A stretch of 64,000 bases of DNA from Macrocystis pyrifera (lineage: Eukaryota > Sar > Phaeophyceae > Laminariales > Laminariaceae). The notes under the pieces were generated by a model, which did not search any database, was not told the origin of the DNA, and saw only the letters and a program-made list of their open reading frames with translations. Position 1 is the first letter of the stretch. The number at the start of each line of letters is the position of its first letter. Positions 1 through 12,100 of the stretch are shown here, in pieces. The translations under genes were made by a program, and so were the position numbers. The stretch spans positions 9,158,571-9,222,570 of the forward strand of contig JASSKH010000029.1 in NCBI GenBank assembly GCA_031763025.1, read 5' to 3'.

Positions 1-574
1 GTAGGATAGGATATGGCCTTGAATAGGATAACGACCACAACAAGGCATTTCCGATAGTGGCGACGCGAGAGAAGAGTCTACTTAGCGATCTCGGATCTGA
101 GTTTCGACCACGAGAAAGTAGGAGCAAGACGGGCGAAAACAGAGACTGGGATCAGGGAACAAACTCGGGAACGTACGAACGTTTTTCTTCTTGCAGGTCT
201 CCTGATCCTCGTGCGTTATTTGTATGATCTGTCCTTGATTTTTTTTTCGCTATAATTATAATTTTTCAGTTTGTTCATATGTTCAGGTCTGGCTTGTGTT
301 GCTGTGTTATCGTACCCGGTACGTGGGCATTTCAGTTGCTTCCCGGTTTTGGGCATTTTGTTTTTGCTCTTATTGCCTTACAGTCAACGACCACATAATT
401 TGATTATCTCCAGGATAAATATTCAGGGAATGTAGCTCACTGCCAGGTAGGCAACAACATATACCAGGTATGAAAATAGCACTATTCTATTCCGAGATGA
501 CGGTAAATTCTACTTTAGACGGGCAGTATATACATAACACGTAATGGGGAAGAGGGGGAAGAAATAGTGCTGTG

Positions 575-700
575 GTCTAACCGACCACGTGGTGGGGTGA
601 AGGCGGATTATATGGTGATGGGGTGTAAACCAACCACTTAGCGGTCGGACGAACGTGAGTTCGACTCCAGCTGCGTGCGATAGTGTTTTTTTTTTTCTTG
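575..700 (+). repeat. tRNA-like repeat head (possible SINE family 2)
   Basis: The sequence GTGAGTTCGACTCC at about 655-668 resembles a pol III B box, and TTAGCGGTCGGACG just upstream resembles an A box. The two are closer together than in a functional tRNA gene. A run of 11-12 T follows at about 685-696. The same order (TCGGAC-rich head, B-box-like TCGA, then a T run) recurs on the minus strand at 15.6-15.8 and 37.3-37.5 kb. No cloverleaf can be folded, so it is not called a tRNA gene. Confidence 0.35.
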
Positions 701-1004
701 TCTACTGTGGGATGCCCGGGATCAGGGTGGCTGGTGAGCCTCCGGCGGTTCCTGCAGAGGACTGATTTTTTCCTGCACCTTGTGGGTGGGAGCAGGGTGT
801 CAAACGGGGAGGGCCCACGGCCTCACGAAGATACCACGCGGGAGCAAGGTACCAAGAGCCATAAGGGGCTTGATTCTTTTTCCGCGTTATCTTGCAGGGG
901 ATATTGAGACAACGTTCTGAATGTATAAAATACCTGGTGGGTGACGCGCTTCCTGACAACGACATAGAATCGATCTTGCAGGGTTCGCGTTGCTGGTTGC
1001 TCAG

Positions 1005-1033
1005 CCCAACCCTTAGTCCTAACCCTAACCCTG
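1005..1033. repeat. Short interstitial telomere-like tract
   Basis: Two perfect CCCTAA-type units and two imperfect ones lie in tandem. TTAGGG is the telomere unit reported for brown algae, but a tract this short can arise by chance or by break repair. Confidence 0.4.
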
Positions 1034-1209
1034 AAGGTCTGTACTAACAAGCACCAATTTATTGTAATTGACCCGAAAAAAAGGAAAGAGATTTGGTTTG
1101 GATCGAACTACAGTAAGTGAAGAACACAACTTTGCGTCCTATTGAGAAATTGCGTGTTCTGTTGTAAAAAACAAACAACGCACAGATGTCTACGAACAAC
1201 TGAGGGCAG

Positions 1210-1530
1210 TCAAAGAGGCGAGCGACCGCCCGATTCCTCTCCACGGCGCCTTGGCCAGTGGCTAGTTACTTCTTCCGGCACCGCCGAAGAGGCTACCACT
1301 CTATTTCTTCGGTGGCTGGCACAGCCTCGAAGCCCCACACGGGCAGCAGCGACGGGGATACAGCCACAATCTTCCTGAGCGAAGTCGTGATTTGGTAGGT
1401 GCTCGTGTAGTTTGCGAGGCAAATACTCAACTGGGTTTGCGAGCGTCATGTAATTCATGGAGGCGGCGTGGATGATCGACTCTGTGCTACGGACTGTCGG
1501 GTCTCGCGTTGCGGCAGCTCTAGTGGCCCT
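1210..1530 (-). other. Protein-like open frame, unrecognised, possible decayed exon
   Basis: The minus strand is open for 107 codons, from just inside a stop at 1531-1533. The middle part (around MNYMTLANPVEYLPRKL and HDFAQEDCGCIPVAAA) has a balanced, protein-like composition unlike most chance frames here, and the local base composition is higher in G+C than its surroundings. No splice-linked neighbour, catalytic motif or known family is visible. It could be a remnant of a transposon protein or a lone exon. The downstream part, rich in Arg and Ser, looks like noise. I assign no function. Confidence 0.25.
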
Positions 1531-3405
1531 CTATCGGGAATGGTAGATCTCGGCTTTGAAGCAGTCCACGACACGGCTCGAGTTTCCTGCGGCTTTCTCA
1601 GGTTTCAGGAATATTCCACGTCGGGTCGCACAAACTCTCCAAATTGAACAATACGAAGAGCAACAGCAACCCCAGAAGACTTCTTGTTGAAATTAGTTTT
1701 TCTGGTTTTTTTTTCGAAATTTTAATAAAAACCCCTGCTTGGTGATTCACGTTTCGATCAGATGCTAATCAAATCAATATTTTCCAAATAAATGAAAAAA
1801 AGTCCCAACTCCAACACTGACCCCAACCCCGAATCAAACGGACCAGAAACGGGCCAGAAACGCATGTCAGTCTTTTTTTATTGTTCCGAGGTGTGGAACA
1901 CGATTTGTGAACTACTGGCCACAACTTTTCCTCTCTACACTAACAGCAGTGATAATTCCAATTCCTGGCATGTATTTTATACCGCCGAAAGATGAATCCT
2001 TAGCTATTGCCAGGTATACTACTGCTGTAGCTGGGATCAAGACGGACATTGCGGGTTGAAAAGTAGTAGTGCGGTATACTGCAATAAATAGAAGAGAACA
2101 CACATAACATACTATACATGAAAACACGAACACTTGCACCAAAAATCGGGAATGTTCCGCGCTTACGACTGCAAGACCTACTTACTGCTTGCTGTACGTA
2201 TCAGCTATTATCGACCAAGGCGAGGTCGTACCGGACTTACCGAAAAATCAGGGTACCGGTATCGAGCTCGAATCGACCCGTAAAAGAGTGTAGGGTACGG
2301 CATTCAGGCCATGCCGGATGACTTGGAGAGCAAATATACTGTCGGCACACCCTTACAAAACGTTGCGTACCGATATCAAGGTTGTAGCGGTGGAACCGAT
2401 TTACGGAAGGGTCGGATACCGATCCAAAGTTCAGTACGAGCGAACCCGAGGTTTCCTGATTTTGTCGGCGCCATTTTCAGGGATTGCCTGCGAAATCGCC
2501 ACCAGGTGGATTTACGTACTACGCAACCGGGGTGATGTCCGAGCAAATCACAGCGGAAAATCACGACGCAACTGAATGAACTATTCACATACTGACTGGT
2601 ATGTACAGCAAAAGCTATCAAGCTTGAAACCGTATCAATCAATGCAGACAGAGAGCACAGCAGTCACAAACACGGCACCACTCGGCGAGATAGTCGTGGC
2701 CCAACCTACGCCCACCCGTTGTCTTGAGTGGAAAAGTTTCGCAGAGGCATACCTGCTGTGCTCTGCTCGTCTCGCGTGTCCTTGCTGTTATTCGATGTCT
2801 TCTGCAGAAGAAATCTCGATCTCAGAAATGAAGAAATTAGTTCTACTGCTGCACGACTCTGTACGAGTATTCGTACAGCAGAGGGGATATTTGAAGGTGA
2901 AGCGTGACGCGAACGGTAGAGATGTTCGCCGAAGCCCAGGACAGATACAGGTGATCGCTCACCGACCGGCGGGTAGCGGACAGTTCCAGGTTCGATGCTA
3001 ACGTGGCGCAGCCGCCTTTATGGCCAGTTTTGGCCTGTTTTGGCTGCGGTTTGGGGTCAGGATACGCAAAAAATTCGACCGGAAAAAAAAAAAAAAAAAA
3101 ACGATTTGAGAATCCAACGACTTGGGTCTTCAGACTTTAAAAGCGAAAAATGGCATGCTCTTTAACTAAATTCAAGATGCTAGTCACGACAGCAAACAGC
3201 AGCAGAACGATCGATGAGTTGGATGGTGACACAGCTGTATAGCGACGCTGCTTCGCGCCCGACGCGCGGTCGGCGGGTAGCGATCTCTCCATAGCCAGAC
3301 TACATTCGGCTGGCGCGCTCGGGCCTAGAGACGAAGTGGACCGCACTCGGTGCGCACCTCTCAGTGGATACGTACTCGTAGACAGCACAGCAGAAGCAAT
3401 CAGTC

Positions 3406-3545
3406 ACATTATATAAAATTTTAAATTTTTGAAAGACGTCAGCTGTGAGTTCGACTGATTATTATATAGTTGATACTCAACTTTGCAAGCTGCGTAATAC
3501 GCCTCGTCTATATTCCATTTTTACCGAATTTTACAAGTACTATGA
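3406..3545 (-). repeat. Partial inverted copy of the 163-bp TIR element
   Basis: About 130 bases, from near 3415 to 3545, match the reverse complement of 4005-4125 closely. The terminal inverted repeats of the intact copy are missing. With that copy it forms a long imperfect palindrome whose loop is filled by the SINE at 3666-3972. A shorter echo of the same sequence lies at 3562-3620. Confidence 0.7.
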
Positions 3546-3665
3546 AGTAATAGGTCACCTTCGAGTTCGACTGATTAAACAGTTGACACTCTACTTTGCA
3601 AAGTGTTATTATAATAATAGGCAGCCGCTGGCCTCTTTGACAAGGAGTTACCTTTTTTTTTAGTA

Positions 3666-3972
3666 TCACTTTTTCTTTCCAGCCCACTCGCAGGTTTTAC
3701 CTTCGACGATCTTCTGGACAAGCCGTGGTCACAGGTGTCGTCCCTTCTCCCATCCGGTACGTGCCTGTATTTTTTGTCGCGCATAGGGTTCAGCATTCCC
3801 ACTGCTCGTCGATTTTCATCTAATGTAGCTAACTCACGCTCTCGCGCTTTCCCCTTGTCAGTTTTTTATGCAAGAAAAGGTCCCTACGAGCATGCACTCG
3901 GTGAGATTTGAACCCACGAAACTGATCTTGATAGGCACGCCGACCACCTACCAAGCCACCGGGGATGCCGAC
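3666..3972 (-). mobile_element. tRNA-derived SINE, copy 1
   Basis: Read on the minus strand, the high-coordinate end carries an A-box-like segment (GGCTTGGTAGGTGGTCGG) and, about 30 bases on, a good B box (GGGTTCAAATCTCACC). This is the spacing expected of a tRNA-derived pol III promoter. The body continues to about 3666. A second copy with the same order and about 300 bp length lies at 44560-44873, so the unit is dispersed. SINEs are non-autonomous and rely on a LINE; a dead LINE fragment is present at 55 kb, but a partnership is only a guess. Confidence 0.7.
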
Positions 3973-3978
3973 AGAATA

Positions 3979-4141
3979 CGCGCGTTCGGTTTATCACAAT
4001 ACTATACTTGTAAAATTCGGTAAAAATGGAATATAGACGAGACGTATTGCGCAGCTTGCAAAGTTGAGTATCAACTATTCAATCAGTCGAACTCACAGCT
4101 GACGTATTTCAAAATTTAAAAAATAATAGGCCGAACGCGCG
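3979..4141. mobile_element. 163-bp terminal-inverted-repeat (MITE-like) element
   Basis: The ends are 15-base inverted repeats: CGCGCGTTCGGTTTA at 3979-3993, and the complement of CGCGCGTTCGGCCTA at 4127-4141, with two mismatches. The inside is A+T-rich and non-coding and matches the fragment at 3406-3545 in reverse. Size, ends and the second copy fit a miniature inverted-repeat transposable element. The mobilising transposase is not in the window. Confidence 0.6.
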
Positions 4142-5818
4142 CATACTATATGTAAGTCACATTGTGAAACCCAAAATGTTAAAACGGGTAGACTCTGCGT
4201 AGCGCACTCGCCACGTCTCTTCGCCGCCAGACCAGAGGCAGTCAGCCTTGGCTCGGACGCTTTGGTCTTATGCGCAGCGCAGCGCTTGTGCGTGCCAGAC
4301 AACAACAACTAACTGTCTACCTGGTAGGCGTTTGCTCGCGAATCTCTGCACGCACAATACGTCCGATTGTTTCGCATAGATAGGAAGACTGCTGTTGTTT
4401 CGATTCGAGAACTTCACCCGCTGAATATGTATGTGACCGGCCAAAATCTAAAGCTCAAAATTTAAACCGCAAAGGAAACAGTCTTTTTTTATATGCTGAC
4501 GTAGTGATTATTACGTACCAGTTTCGAGTAGGTGGGTCTCGTTTTCCAACCGTTTCAACATATTTCGCCCGAAAATGTAAAAGTCATCAAGCCTTCATGC
4601 AGTCCTCTCGCCGCATACTTCGTAGCCTGTCTACAGAGATGGAAATAAGCGACATCGCTCGTGTGCCGCTGCTGGGGATACTACAACTGCTAGATCTGCT
4701 AATGAAGGAACACCTCCGCACCTCCCTAAAAACACACCCGAAACCAAGGCGGAGAAAAAACTGGTATCTTCTGCTGCGAACACCGCGAACCAAGGTGAAA
4801 GACAGACCTTGATCATTTCCCTCTCCCCACTCCCCTCCCCTCATCAACATGACGAAACAAAACGAAATGGAATCCCCGATAAAACGCAACCACTCCCTAC
4901 TTTGCTTCCCGCCAAAACAACAAACTAAGCGCACCGTCCGCAGCCGAAATGCTGTACGACCCCCCTGCCCTAGTCACCCCTGTCATGCAATGTGACACGC
5001 GCCTTCCGTAATATTTCGGAGGCTTTTTTCTCAACAAGGGACAGAGCGTCAAGGCCGCTCGATGAGTCTACAGTCAACGGAACTTGATCTCGATGGAGGA
5101 GGACATTTTCCATATGGGTGTCCCGCTTGGTTGGGAACAAAACGGCTCCCGAACATGTTGTCGTAGGGGGTATTCCCGTGCGTGTTAACAGGCGATGCTA
5201 TCGCCGAAAACAGGTATAACTACCCCCGTGCAATGATCGTGTCGACAACGCTGAGGGGATGCTCCGCACTACCGACAGAAGATCGATTCCCCCATCGCGA
5301 TCCAAATATTTTAGGGAGGATAAACTCGAGGTGCGAGCAGTAAATCTTCAAGGCACGGTTTCTTGGATGAATCGGCAGCATACCCTGTACAGATTCTGCT
5401 CAACATCTCGAAACGACATGTTAGGATCTACGTAATCTACACAATTCTCTGTCCGAGATGTAGAATGTTCTTCTGCGAGTATTGCCCTCTTAGTGAACTA
5501 TGATCGAAGAAGCAGTGTCAGCGACAACGGCCAATGCGCACGCGGCGCCGACCCCAGCAGCAGCAATGCAGAAGTTGCAGCAGTAACAGCAGCACCGGGA
5601 GACATGACATAACGGGGGTAGAGCCAGACGCAGCGGCAGCAGCAACACCACAAACACAATCCCTCCGGAATCCCTGAAGCCGCTACACTGCTGTAGGGGT
5701 AGCCGCACTACCAGCCAGGCCAATCACCCTAACATGAAAATACTCGGGGCAACGTCTTAGGACGAATATCACACCCTGCCACGATGTCGGGTTGGTATAT
5801 TCTGCGATGAAGCAGGAA

Positions 5819-6115
5819 TCAATCTAGATACTGCAGCAGCGTCATGGCTTTGTTCCACTCGTCGGTGGGGGAACGTTCCGTGGGACGATCCTCCGATTTG
5901 TTTCTCGATCGTCGCTTGGCACGCACGAGAGACGGTTCCTCGAGCCGGCCGTCAGCCAAACCTCCAGATTTCGCGCTGGGCCTTTCGTTGGATCGTTTAG
6001 TGGGTCGTTTTGCAGATTCCCGTTGGCCTTGTCCGCTAGCGTATCCCTTCAGCTTGTTGGACACCAATTTCTCGGCGCGAGTTGTCACCTTCTTACGCTG
6101 CTTCTCCAACCGGTC
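5819..6115 (-). CDS. Coiled-coil gene terminal exon with basic tail and stop
   Basis: After an ATCAACCCAG acceptor the exon is 98 codons plus TGA (5819-5821). It begins DRLEKQRKKVTTRAEKLVSN, the last coil, and turns into an Arg/Lys/Ser/Glu-rich tail (for example RPTKRSNERPSAKSGG and AKRRSRNKSEDRP), ending NKAMTLLQYLD. The basic tail might bind nucleic acid, tubulin or acidic partners or hold a nuclear signal; none is proven. Intron before it: 3.2 kb. Confidence 0.75.
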   Translation of the reverse strand, partial: DRLEKQRKKVTTRAEKLVSNKLKGYASGQGQRESAKRPTKRSNERPSAKSGGLADGRLEEPSLVRAKRRSRNKSEDRPTERSPTDEWNKAMTLLQYLD

Positions 6116-9100
6116 CTGGGTTGATTTCAAAAAGAGCGGGGTCAGGGAGAAACGGGAGGGAAGGAGGGAACGGGGGAGGGCGATGCTGATATACATATCA
6201 CGTGATGCCTAGTCGTTTTTTCGTAAGGGACACACGCACGCAATCACTGGAAGGAAAGACAGCCAAGTCACTAACGCTTCCTTTAAGGCCCGATCCGACC
6301 AACGGTCAACGGGGACGACGACTTATCCGAGAAACCGCCCAAGCAACGATCCAAGCGGGTAGAAACGTCCGACCGAGAATACAAAAGAGTGACCGAGGAA
6401 GTTGCTGTTATCTGATAAACGGTCCAAAAGAACGGTGGGAGGGAACAAGGGGGCGACGGGGACTTTTCCCAGGTGATCTATGACCCAACGTTTTCGCTCG
6501 TTGTCGGTCATTTGACACGGAGGCAGACGTGTTAATCTAAGCGACAAAAAAAAACATCCATGCAGATAACACGAGAACTAACGACTAACACCAGGAACAA
6601 TGGCAACACACTAGCCGTAAACGACTGCAGCATCACCAACCACAATAACAACAAAAAACCCAGCACCACCAAGAACGAACAAACGCAGCAACATGTGCGG
6701 GAGTCAATAGCTGGCTTCTGTTGCTTCAAGTGACTGATGTTGTCAACCGCGGGAGATTGGGATGGCGAACACCGCCACTGTTTATCAGAACTTCGGATCC
6801 CTCCGTATTTCGGGAAAAGCTCATCGTCGGACCCGTTCAGCGGACGTGACACGGAGATTCCGGGGCGCGAGTTCGGAAACAAGGCCTCCTGCTATGCCGC
6901 CGTCGTAATTACAGTAGGAATTCGCTCCCCTCGTAATAACGGCATTAGCACCATCGAGGCAAAACACACAACACTCATACGAACCCCGGATAAAAATCAG
7001 AAACATATTTTGGAACAGAAACATATTTTTGAACAAACACCAAACTGAGGAACTAAAAAAATATTGGACTAAGTGTCCATGCAGAAATCCATGAATGCAC
7101 ATACACCGTAGCAGCACAGGCCGAACTCGTCAATGAATGCATCGTCTCAAAGTTCGTGACCTTTCGTTTTGAGATGTTGGTGCGGGATTTGTACTGCCTA
7201 ACACATGTATCCTAGATAAGTCAGATTGTGCCTCTTACCTGGCAACATGAGTTGGACCATACCGATCAGGGATCCATTTGCCTTTTAAACTCTTACCATC
7301 AAGTGGTGGTCGATTATATGTGTCCGAAGTATAACACATTCCAAAAAAGCATGGGCACTTCAAAAAATCAGGAAACCAACTACAAATCGTGAGGAAGTTG
7401 AACTGGGGTGATATTCAAGACGCCGACTTGTGATATACAACAAGTCGGCCATGTATTTTACGTAGTTTTCAAACGTAGTGAAAGGATACCTGGTGGGTCT
7501 CGAGTATCTGCTGGCTGCATGTATGTGCCTCGACAAGTGTCTGCGTGCTACACCTAGAAATGCTGACGAAAAAAGTCAGTAAGTTGCTTCGCTTCGCCAC
7601 CCAATAAACAACTAGCCGCGAAGAACAGAAAAACCACAGCCCTGCCTGCCATGACTCATCCCACGGTAGAGGTTGCACTATTTTCTTTCTAAGGCATTAT
7701 TTTTAGACCGCATGAGCTCCTCAAGCGAGCATCTACTCGTTAGTATCATGATTTTACAGGTGCACTTATTCGAGGACCAGCGCGTAGAATGTTGATCGGG
7801 TGTTGAGCGAACACGTTTGTCCCAAGTCTTGCTCGGGTGACACATTGGGCTTCTCATGAGAGGAGCTCAGCAAAAAATAAGCCACCACCCCTACCGATGC
7901 ATGCTACGACAGGAAAGCACCATAATTTTCCGAGGGCTCCTAACTCGCGAAGGCTTATGGAGCACAAAAAAAGCGGCTTTGAGAAACGTGTACGCTTAAC
8001 CCAACGAGAAATCCTATCGCCTAATACAAGATATGCATCCCCCAATATTGACAAAACACACAAACGGTACTAAGCAGTTTGTCCGTTAGGAAGGTTCGTA
8101 TGAGTTCTAAAATGTTTCGGACAAAAATTACTACGCCTTCTCCTATCGTAGCACGCTTCTACACCGTGGCATTGCTCTAGTGGGAGATCCAGCCAAGTCA
8201 CAGCTCGGTTAAGACATCTGATGATAGATTCGGCCAGCTCACAACCTTATCGACGCGTGCTACGACGAGCAATGACTCATAGGGGTGGTGGCTTATTCTA
8301 ATTTATGACGTGCTACTCCAACGAGGAGCTCAATCTGCCACCCAAAACATTACCTAAAAGAGCTTCGGTTCGCGCCACATGACCAAGATTCTCCTACGTT
8401 GGTTTTTGAGAAAATGTACAATAAAAATACCATGCTAACCAGTAGCTTCCCGCTCGAGAAGCTCAACCGGTCAGAAATATTTGGGGCAAAAAAGTACCAC
8501 CTCTATAGCGAGGGATGAGTCCGACAGAAGTTGCAATGACTTAAGAGCACATCTAGGCTTGAAAAAAGTTATGACCAAAGGAGCGACGCGGTAGTTACCC
8601 GGTAATACATCCTATTTACGTCACAATAGTTTCCGTTAGCACCAACTACATAAGGTTGTGGAATGTTTGTAGGTAATTACCCGGTAATTTCTCATAGTTG
8701 TTCTTGTCCACAGGTAGGGGTTGCATTTTATTCTCAACACGTTCCCACCGGTTGAGCTCCTTAAGTGAACACATGTTAGTGTACCGGTCAGTAGTGCACT
8801 TGCTCTCGTGTATCTAGTTTTGGACTAGCGCATAGAAACGTTAGTCGGGTGGAGTGAACAATTTCCTTCAGAGTTATCTTTCCGGTGAACATGGATTTCT
8901 CTTCATGTCAGGAGCTCAGAAAGTAAATCGCGCACCGTACGATGGCGTTGCCCTTTGCGACACAATAGTTTCCGGTAGAATCTACGGTAGCAGGCCATGG
9001 ACTGTCCCATCGAAAGTAAGCCTACATGTTCCCTAAATGTTAGCTTTTGATAGGCACAGAGCTCCCCAAGTCAGGTGCCCTACAGTAATTAGATGCTCGT

Positions 9101-12100
9101 CGTACCTCCTCGTAGCAAGCGTGAACCAATATTGAAACATCTGCCAACAAAGTGTAATACCTCAACATCTGCGAGCTCATCATAATCACAAATGACACCT
9201 TCTAGCTGTCTCTGCCTGGCCGCTCCCCTCTTCCTCACATGCCATACAAGCTAAAAACCGACTGAAAACACACACACGTACCGGCTAGATGTGTGGAATA
9301 TCAAGACCTGGCATGCACCAGGCCTGCTTGGTTTACCTGAAGGTTTTCCAGCTCGTCCTCAAGGTCATCGATGACACCCTCTAGCTGCGTCTGCTTGGCC
9401 TTCCCGTTCTTCCTCTCCTCCCTCAGTTCTCGGCTCAGGGAATCAACATCCTCCTCCCATTGGGCACTGAATTCCTTCTTGTCCGCAACAGCCCTGAAAA
9501 TGTGTTGTAAAAAAAAAACGGTGGGTAACATGACATTCTGAACTCCTTATCTGAAAACAGCCCTGTTTACAGTGTGTTACCGTACAAACAGAAACAGGCG
9601 AATCGAGGGGAGGCGGATGTCTCAGGAATCAACACGCTCTTCCCAGTGAGTACTGGACTTGATACCCACACTTATGTTTCACGCAGATGCATCGGCGAGT
9701 TTGGGGGACTCAGGGAATGAACATCCCTCCTAGGTTTGGGCATTGACTGGAGATGGATCTCGGCTAGACCTGTTGGTAGTGTTCTGTACAGATTTAAAAG
9801 AAAATTAAGGACGGGGAGGGGTGTACTCCTGTCAAGCATGCCCGCAGTCGTAAGGCCATAGACCTTCGCGTCTCTACAATGACGGGACGGACCACGTCGG
9901 GTTTTTCATCGGCCAGGTAGGCATCGGGTGCAAGGGGAGGCAACATGAAATACATTCCTGACCTCGTTGAAAGTATGGCCTTTTTCGTATAGGGTTGTGA
10001 GGATAGGCGCACTCATGGCATGCCTGGCCGTAGAAGTTCGACAATAGACCGTTGTGTTCGTCACAATGTCGGCACGGAGCGCGTCGAAATTTCACCTACC
10101 AGACAGACATTGCTTGCTGTGATGTTGGAGGGGGGGAGTACTCGATAGGAGAGATGTACTCGATCTCATGCATGGCCGTAGTCGTATGACCATAGACCCC
10201 TAAAATGCCGGGACGGAGCATGTCGGGTTTTCACCGACCAGGCAGACATTGCTTGCATCAAGCGCCAAGCCCCGTGAGGTGTCCGCCGAGTCGCATGAAG
10301 GGTGAGCTGCATCCTACTAAGAACCGCTTGTGAGGCGGACTTGCATATGGATGACAGCTTCAATGAGTTCGGTTAATTTCCGGTGTAGTCACTTCCAGAG
10401 ACAGCAATGAGAGTACTATGCAACTACCTCTTGGGTGCCTTACCTTGAACACTACGTGATCCGATCAATTCCCTTGTGCAGAATAAAGGTTATTTACTTC
10501 GCACAAATGATCTAACTCGACGACCAGCTGTGGGCGACCGCCAAAAAGAAAAAGAAAAAAAAACGGTACCCTGGATGTCTACCTCACATAGTGAGCGGCA
10601 TGTTTCAGTGTCATTGCCAACCGACGCCAACCCACCCCCATATATAATATATGTAATAGGGGAGGCGGGGGATTACGAGGTAACTTCTTGAACTCCTTCT
10701 GTGAAAACAGACCTCTTATCTGGGGTTAATACAGTGCACACAAGTAGGGCGTTGGCAGGGGTCGTCTACTCATGCAGTGCATGGTTGTAGGAGTATGGCC
10801 ATAAACGCTGGCGTACAAACAATGTTGGGACGGGGCGCATTGGGTTTTCAATCACCAGGCAGGCATTGCTTGTACCAGGTGCGAAACGCCGTGAGATATT
10901 TTTCGGTTAAGACAGGATGAGCCGCATCCTACACAAAAACTACTTACAGGCGGAATTTATTGCATGTGGATGACAGCGCAGGATGTAAGTGATTGGGTTC
11001 CTGTAGTGGCCGTTTCCGAAGGCAGCAAGGGGTGTACGATGTAACTGCCTCGTGGGCGCCTTACCATCTACACTACCAGGTACGTGATACGACAGTTCTC
11101 CATATGAAAAAAATAAAATAAAATAATAAAAAATGTATGCGGAGTTGGGTTCTTTACCCCGCACGAAATATGTGACTCGACCGACAGCCGGACCGCCTGA
11201 CAAGAGAAAAGGCGCTTTGGTTGTCTACTCCACGCCGTGGTTACCACGTTTTAGTGCGTCGTTGTCAACCGACATCCAGCCACAAAACATAGTGTAAACA
11301 TATCAGGGGGGTATGCAGGAGTGGGGGGGGGGGGGGGGGGTCATCCTTTTCTCACTGTGCATTGGACTCCTTTTTATCCAAAACCAGGCAACTTGTCAGC
11401 GTTTTAGTCCAGAACCTCGTGGTATCGACATCTCTGCTGTGCACCAAGTTCCATTTTTCGAAGCGTGCCTTTTGGTATTGTTTGTACAGACACTTACGGT
11501 AGGGTATGGAGGGCCTCGGAGAATGTACCCGTACTTCACCTTGAGCTTCATAGTGTTCTGTCCAAAGCAAGCCTTCGAATAGTGCTCTCGACAGATGAAT
11601 ATGGAGGGGCTTCTGGAAATCAACATGTTCCCACTGTGTGGTGGAGTACATATAGTGCGCAAGACCACTCATTGCAGTGTTTTGTACATACACATAATGT
11701 TAAAACTCATCACCGTGCGCCCGTAAGTTTCACTGTGGTCAGTGATCGCGCCGGGGTTAGGGTGTTGGCTGCCTTCGTGGGCTTACACAGGCCATCCCCA
11801 AGATGTTCGTGTCGCCGTCGAGGGAGAGCGGGCGCGAGTTGGCAGACGATCACTGGGACTGCGAAATCCTACAGGCGTAAACCGTCAACGACTTCCAGTA
11901 CACACCGGGGGGCGGGAACTATTATACCAGTGGCCACATCTTAGCAGGCGAAATCTAGTCATTTTTATGGGAGCGTAACTGTAAATGCCCCAAGCAGCCC
12001 TGGTAACAATCGTACACAAAAACAAGAAAAAGAGAGCTTCGAGGAGGCTCAGGATTTAAAACTCCACGCCAATGCGCACCAAAATCGATCGTGTCCGAGA

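Larger units (their letters stand above)
1..5818. other. Intergenic region rich in short repeats
   Basis: No exon series with splice sites and protein-like composition is visible here. The stretch holds a tRNA-like repeat head near 0.6 kb, a short telomere-like tract near 1.0 kb, an unexplained minus-strand open frame at 1.2-1.5 kb, an A19 tract at 3083-3101, and the SINE and inverted-repeat elements at 3.4-4.14 kb listed separately. Between 4.15 and 5.8 kb I see nothing but unremarkable sequence. Confidence 0.5.

Noticed and set aside
2576-3001. 141-codon open frame on the plus strand
   Set aside because: No recognisable motif and no splice-linked neighbour; the composition is mixed and could not be told from chance.
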